Shown here: positions 60,479-64,000 of the stretch, in pieces
Position numbering within the stretch: the first letter of the stretch is position 1
Layout: each line of letters opens with the position of its first letter
From: Sinorhizobium arboris LMG 14919
Lineage (GTDB): Bacteria; Pseudomonadota; Alphaproteobacteria; Rhizobiales; Rhizobiaceae
Length of the DNA: 64,000 nt
Assembly (NCBI RefSeq): GCF_000427465.1
Contig: NZ_ATYB01000008.1
Span: 62,001 to 126,000 of the forward strand
Direction of reading: 5' to 3'
Translations under genes and position numbers: made by a program
The notes under the pieces: model-generated
The model's database searches: none
What the model was told of the DNA's origin: nothing
The model's input: the letters and a program-made list of their open reading frames with translations, nothing else

Positions 60479-61786
60479 TCAGGCATCATCGAGCGGCTCC
60501 TGGACTCGACCTTTGCCCCCGACGGTGAAGGACTTGATATAATCCTCCATGCTGCCGGGATCGAAGACGTGCCCGTCCATGAAGCGGTCGTCGTCCCTCG
60601 CCCCTTCGACCCTGCTGCCGCCTGAGTCGGCCGGCACGGCATCCTCTCCGAGCGCTGCACGATAGAGGTCCGGCCGATAAGCGGAAACGCTCGCTTCGAA
60701 GCCTTCTTTGGACAAGGACGTCTGTCCCCAGCGCACCATTTGACTGTAGATCCAGAGCGCCTGGCTGGGGCGCGGGAAGTTGGCAAAGCCTGCGTGAAAG
60801 ACGAAATAGTTCTCGATGACGCGCCCGTTTCCCTCGGGGTCGATGGTGAATTCGCCTGCAAGTACCCGGCGAATGATATCGGCCGGCGCAGCCACGTGCC
60901 GTTCCTCTGCCAGCACTTCCGCGAGGTGGTCGCGGTTCTCCGGTGCGTCTGCCCAGCGCGCGGCGCGGTCGAGTGCGACGATCAGGCGGGAAACGGTGTC
61001 CGGATTGGCTTCGGCCCATTCGGGGCGCATGCCGATCACCTTTTCCGGGGCCGAAGGCCAGATATCCTGCTTGGTCGCGACAATGCGGCCGACGCCACGT
61101 TCGGATGCGACCATGTTCCAGGGCGCGCCGACGCAGAAGCCATCGATTGCGCCTGCGGCAAGCGCATCGGAGGTCATCGGTGGCGGCACCACCACCAGCT
61201 TGACATCGCGGTCGGGATCGATGCCGCCGGCCGCGAGCCAGTATCGGAACTCATAATTATGCGACGAGAACGGGTAGGTGACGCCAAGCGTCAGCGGGGG
61301 CTTGCCGGCTGCCTCTGCGGCCCGGATGACCGCCGCCAGCGCCCTGGCGTTCATCAACGCATCCTCGCCTCCGCCGAGCTTTCCTGCCTCTTGCATGAGG
61401 CCGTAGAGTCGGGTCGAGAGCGTTATTGCATTGCCGCCGCGTCCCAGGGAAAAGGGCGCAATCGTCGGCGACGGATTGGAGCCGAGACCGAGCATGGCGG
61501 CAACCGGCATGGGTGACAGCATGTGGGCAACGTCGAACTGACGAAAGGCAAGTCTGTCGCGCACATTCGCCCAGGAGACGTCCTTGACGAGCTCCAGGGC
61601 GATGCCTTCGCGCTGGGCGAAGCCGAATTCGGCGGCGGCGATCAGCACGGCCGCGTCGACGAGCGGGATGAAGCCTGCCCGGACCGTGCGCGGCCCCCCG
61701 TGACGGATGCTTCCCGGCGCTGGGAGGGCGTCGCCGGCGGAAAGCTCCCCGCCTCTGAGTTCACTTTTGTTCGTCAATATATTCAC
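60479..61786 (-). CDS. nasS: NasS, NrtA-like cytoplasmic nitrate sensor
   Basis: A 435-residue protein of the NrtA/CmpA fold, but its N-terminus (NILTNKSELRGGELS) has no signal peptide, unlike the NrtA encoded next to it. It retains AGFIPLVDAAVLIAAAEFGFA, VAHMLSPMPVAAMLGLG, FCVGAPWNMVASERG and the final DGHVFDPGSMEDYIKSF. NasS proteins bind nitrate or nitrite in the cytosol and hold NasT inactive in their absence. GTG start at 61786 with GGAGA upstream. It follows nasT by 40 bases, on the same strand. Confidence 0.88.
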   Translation of the reverse strand: MNILTNKSELRGGELSAGDALPAPGSIRHGGPRTVRAGFIPLVDAAVLIAAAEFGFAQREGIALELVKDVSWANVRDRLAFRQFDVAHMLSPMPVAAMLGLGSNPSPTIAPFSLGRGGNAITLSTRLYGLMQEAGKLGGGEDALMNARALAAVIRAAEAAGKPPLTLGVTYPFSSHNYEFRYWLAAGGIDPDRDVKLVVVPPPMTSDALAAGAIDGFCVGAPWNMVASERGVGRIVATKQDIWPSAPEKVIGMRPEWAEANPDTVSRLIVALDRAARWADAPENRDHLAEVLAEERHVAAPADIIRRVLAGEFTIDPEGNGRVIENYFVFHAGFANFPRPSQALWIYSQMVRWGQTSLSKEGFEASVSAYRPDLYRAALGEDAVPADSGGSRVEGARDDDRFMDGHVFDPGSMEDYIKSFTVGGKGRVQEPLDDA

Positions 61787-61826
61787 TCCGGTGTCTCCCG
61801 AGGTGCCGCGGCAAGAGAGCGGCCGA

Positions 61827-62417
61827 TTACCGGATCAGCAGTCCGGCGGCGGTGACGACGCTTTGCGCGATGTCCGAAATCTTCTTCTTCTCGTTCATCG
61901 CCGTCTGGCGCAGCAGCGCGAAGGCTTCCTCTTCGGAAAGGCCGCGCATTTTCATGAGGATACCCTTGGCGCGCTCGACGAGCTTGCGCTCCTCGAGCGC
62001 GGATTTGGCCTCCGCCAGTTCGCGCTGAAGCCGGCTGAACGCTTTGAAACGGCTGACAGCCATGTCGAGGATCGGCTTGACGCGTTCCTTCTTCAGGCCG
62101 TCGACGATATAGGCCGAAACGCCTGCCTCGACGGCCGCCTCGATGGAGGCCGTGTCGGAGCGGTCGACGAACATGGCGATCGGCCGGCCCACCGTGCGGG
62201 TCAACTGGAACAGATGCTCCATCATGTCCCGGTTGGGATTCTCGATGTCGATGACGATCACGTCGGGCCGGAGCGTTTCGATAATCCGGGCGACGCCGTG
62301 AACCTCGTGGATCACCGTGACCTTGCCGTGCCCCGCTTCGCGCAGGCCTTCCTCGATGATCGAAGCGCGGATGGCGTTCTCGTCAATCACAAGAATGGTG
62401 AGGTCGTGATGGGTCAT
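61827..62417 (-). CDS. nasT: NasT, ANTAR-domain antitermination regulator
   Basis: A 196-residue response-regulator-like protein. The receiver domain (LTILVIDENAIRASIIEEGL; VIVIDIENPNRDMMEH with Asp57) is followed by a coiled coil and the ANTAR RNA-binding domain (about 137-190: LEERKLVERAKGILMKMRGL, EEEAFALLRQTAMNEKKK). With NasS it forms the NasST system, in which nitrate frees NasT to prevent termination in the leader of nitrate-assimilation operons. The leader target is seen upstream of nrtA. It is the first gene of the nasT-nasS unit. Confidence 0.92.
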   Translation of the reverse strand: MTHHDLTILVIDENAIRASIIEEGLREAGHGKVTVIHEVHGVARIIETLRPDVIVIDIENPNRDMMEHLFQLTRTVGRPIAMFVDRSDTASIEAAVEAGVSAYIVDGLKKERVKPILDMAVSRFKAFSRLQRELAEAKSALEERKLVERAKGILMKMRGLSEEEAFALLRQTAMNEKKKISDIAQSVVTAAGLLIR

Positions 62418-62615
62418 GCCGCATCATGATGCGCTGCAGCAAGTTTCGCAATATAGATTTGCCTAAATATTTTGCTGACGAATGAAATGCCTAAAAACTG
62501 TTCTCATCGCGTCTGATCTGGCGCAAATTCAGGCAGACCCATCGGCGGAAAAAGCGACGGAGGCAGTACGTCCGCCGCCAATCGTCGTCACGGACAGCCG
62601 TGTCGGCGGCAAACG

Positions 62616-63074
62616 TCAGCCATGGAGCGATTCCGTGTGCCGGGTTCCGGGTTGGGCCGGGGCCGAATCCGTGTCCGGCGTTTGCGCCATCGCCGAAACG
62701 AGAGAGATGATTTTTTTCCGGAGCACCGGATCGGCGATCTTCAAGAAAGCGCGGTTGAGCGCGATACCTTCCTTCGAGGCCACGAAGGATGAAATCTCCT
62801 GCGATTCGTGAATATCGGCAGCGGGTCCGCCCGACTGGGCGCTGCCTTCGTCCTGCTGGAAGAAAAAGCTCGGATGGACGCCCAGTATGTCGGCGATCGC
62901 CTGGAGCCGGCTGGCGCCGATGCGGTTTGTGCCTTTTTCGTACTTCTGGACTTGCTGAAAGGTGATGCCGAGCCCGTCGGCGAGCTTTTCCTGACTCAGG
63001 CCGATCATCAACCGTCGCATGCGAACACGCGAGCCGACAAAGGCGTCGATCGGGTTGGGATCCTTCTTGTTCAT
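62616..63074 (-). CDS. XRE-family regulator (PraR/MucR-neighbour type)
   Basis: A 152-residue protein with an N-terminal HTH_3 domain (about 12-68): GSRVRMRRLMIGLSQEKLAD, GITFQQVQKYEKGTNRIGASRL, ILGVHPSFFFQ. This is the form seen in PraR-like regulators of rhizobia. After the HTH come an Asp/Gln-rich linker and an amphipathic helix (LRKKIISLVSAMA) that may dimerise. It is isolated and its targets are unknown. The frame of the opposite strand is open but lacks a plausible product. A gap of 198 bases separates it from nasT. Confidence 0.85.
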   Translation of the reverse strand: MNKKDPNPIDAFVGSRVRMRRLMIGLSQEKLADGLGITFQQVQKYEKGTNRIGASRLQAIADILGVHPSFFFQQDEGSAQSGGPAADIHESQEISSFVASKEGIALNRAFLKIADPVLRKKIISLVSAMAQTPDTDSAPAQPGTRHTESLHG

Positions 63075-63314
63075 CTGGTAATCTCCTCGCGGGTTCGATT
63101 CAGCTTATCTCATATAAGTTTGCTTGAATGGACGCTGCGATGCAATCAGCACGCGCCGCATTCTTGTCAAAACGCAATTTTCCAACCATCGGCGAGGTCG
63201 GCGATGGACTTGGCTCACTGCGGGCGCTACGGACAGACTTCATGTTGCCGGGACGTTAGCGTCACATCGGATCGGATCCAGAGAACATCAGCAGGGAGCG
63301 AGAAGTCTGCGACG

Positions 63315-63851
63315 ATGAGTGTTGAGTCGAAATCACAACCAAACGCGGCAAGGCGCTTCCCCGGCTCGATCGTCGTCATGGGTGTCTCCGGCAGCGGCAA
63401 GTCGTCGGTGGGCGAGGCAATCGCCGAGGCCTACGGCCGTCCTTTCCTCGAGGGCGACGCGCTCCATCCTTCGGAAAACATCAGGAAGATGTCGGAGGGG
63501 ATTCCCCTCACGGACGACGACCGCTGGCCGTGGCTCGCGGCGATAGGAGAGAAGCTGGCGAGCCGGGAACCCATCATCGTTTCCTGCTCCGCCCTCAAAC
63601 GCAGCTACAGGGACAAGCTTCGCGAAAGTGCTCCAAACGAACTGGCCTTCGTGTTTCTCTGCGGCAGCGAGGCCGTGCTTGCGGAGCGCATGCGCCACCG
63701 CACGGGGCATTTCATGCCGACCTCGTTACTGCAGACGCAGCTCGCGACGCTCGAGGATCCGACCGGAGAGGTGAAGACGATTGCCGTAGACGTCGCTCAA
63801 CCGCTGGCGGAGATCGTTCGCCAGGCGCTTGCAGGTCTCGCCCGTCTGTAA
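63315..63851 (+). CDS. gntK: Gluconokinase
   Basis: A 178-residue P-loop kinase that phosphorylates gluconate to 6-phosphogluconate. Walker A is GVSGSGKSS (23-31); FLEGDALHPSENIRKMSEGIPL, DDDRWPWLAAIGEKL and VSCSALKRSYRDKLRE are family signatures, and the final part includes HFMPTSLLQTQLATLE. ATG 63315 was chosen because family alignment begins around residue 15; the open frame further upstream overlaps the XRE gene on the other strand. It is the last complete gene of the window and starts 240 bases from the XRE gene, divergently. Confidence 0.92.
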   Translation: MSVESKSQPNAARRFPGSIVVMGVSGSGKSSVGEAIAEAYGRPFLEGDALHPSENIRKMSEGIPLTDDDRWPWLAAIGEKLASREPIIVSCSALKRSYRDKLRESAPNELAFVFLCGSEAVLAERMRHRTGHFMPTSLLQTQLATLEDPTGEVKTIAVDVAQPLAEIVRQALAGLARL

Positions 63852-63964
63852 GCCTGGCGTCCCGCAACGCTTTTCGGTGGTGAGGGCGCAAAAGAACACC
63901 GTGCGCAGTTCGACTGGATCCGGCAGCAGTTGACTCAACCGCAAGCATGAGTATTGTCTCTGCA

Positions 63965-63980
63965 ATTGGTATGACCACTT
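63965..63980. promoter_or_regulatory. Candidate GntR-family operator near the right edge
   Basis: ATTGGTATGACCACTT contains TGGT-ATG-ACCA (63967-63977), a perfect four-base inverted repeat with a three-base spacer matching the TGGTNNNACCA pattern of FadR/FCD-type GntR regulators. It lies past gntK and probably in the promoter of a gene beyond the window. Confidence 0.4.
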
Positions 63981-64000
63981 GGCCACTTGGGCCGCGTGTC

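Noticed and set aside
62482..62811. Plus-strand 109-codon frame between nasT and the XRE gene
   Set aside because: Its second half is antisense to the XRE gene and it lacks a ribosome site.
63726..63986. Minus-strand frame at the right edge
   Set aside because: Largely antisense to gntK; the part outside is too short to judge.
1..64000. tRNA, rRNA, CRISPR arrays, insertion sequences or prophage genes
   Set aside because: No T-loop/acceptor pattern, spaced repeat array, transposase or integrase was found in any gap; the repeats seen are short intergenic mosaic elements.

Overview
The window is high-GC alphaproteobacterial DNA, most likely from Sinorhizobium/Ensifer. The reasons are a BacA of the 420-residue rhizobial type, a bdhA-xdhA-xdhB operon as described in S. 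meliloti, and dispersed rhizobial intergenic mosaic palindromes. The order nirB-nirD-nasA-cysG ... der ... bacA ... glpK/bdhA-xdhAB matches, as far as I recall, a segment of S. meliloti pSymB reported to have moved there from the chromosome and to carry the essential gene engA (der). The sequence alone cannot tell whether this copy is chromosomal or on a megaplasmid. No tRNA, rRNA, CRISPR array, transposase or phage gene was seen.

Layout. (1) 1-2818, minus: a transglutaminase / alpha-E / circularly permuted ATP-grasp cluster. (2) 3150-10092, plus: an EamA transporter, then a copper-type efflux module (Cys/Met-rich secreted protein, FixH-like protein, CusB, CusA, DUF411). (3) 10474-15977: DEAD-box helicase, host-attachment-like protein, the two halves of MnmC as divergent genes, and a DUF1045 2H-phosphoesterase. 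(4) 16058-28718: purine catabolism (puuE, uraD, allA, uraH, guaD, puuD, xdhB, xdhA) with an alpha-hydroxy-acid dehydrogenase, a LysR regulator and bdhA. (5) 29014-36228: glpK, an ArsR/SRPBCC/DUF1801 module, an LLM flavoprotein, map and an MFS exporter. (6) 36383-41761: bacA, a polysaccharide deacetylase, NnrU, a YfgM-like TPR protein and der. (7) 42090-50459: Rrf2 regulator, SfnB-like flavin oxidoreductase, two paralogous FAD/NAD(P)-binding proteins, NfeD protease, slipin and NUDIX hydrolase. (8) 50483-62417, minus: a complete assimilatory nitrate system, transcribed nasT-nasS, leader, nrtA-nrtB-nrtD-nirB-nirD-nasA-cysG. (9) 62616-63851: an XRE regulator and gluconokinase.

How the genes work together. 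Guanine is deaminated to xanthine (GuaD), oxidised to urate (XdhAB), then to 5-hydroxyisourate (PuuD), OHCU (UraH), allantoin (UraD) and allantoate (PuuE); AllA later releases urea and glyoxylate from ureidoglycolate. The allantoate hydrolase step and XdhC are not in this window. Nitrate is imported by NrtABD, reduced by NasA and NirBD, and CysG supplies siroheme. Upstream of nrtA there is a good sigma-54 promoter, and its predicted start lies next to an RNA hairpin with an A1/G4 hexaloop, the ANTAR (NasT) target signature. This points to combined control by nitrogen status and nitrate.

The most unusual signals are the nrtA leader, a set of intergenic mosaic repeats that begin at or supply gene stop codons, a CysG with a truncated methyltransferase domain, a tandem 54-bp duplication before der, and a 33-codon ORF overlapping both uraD and allA.
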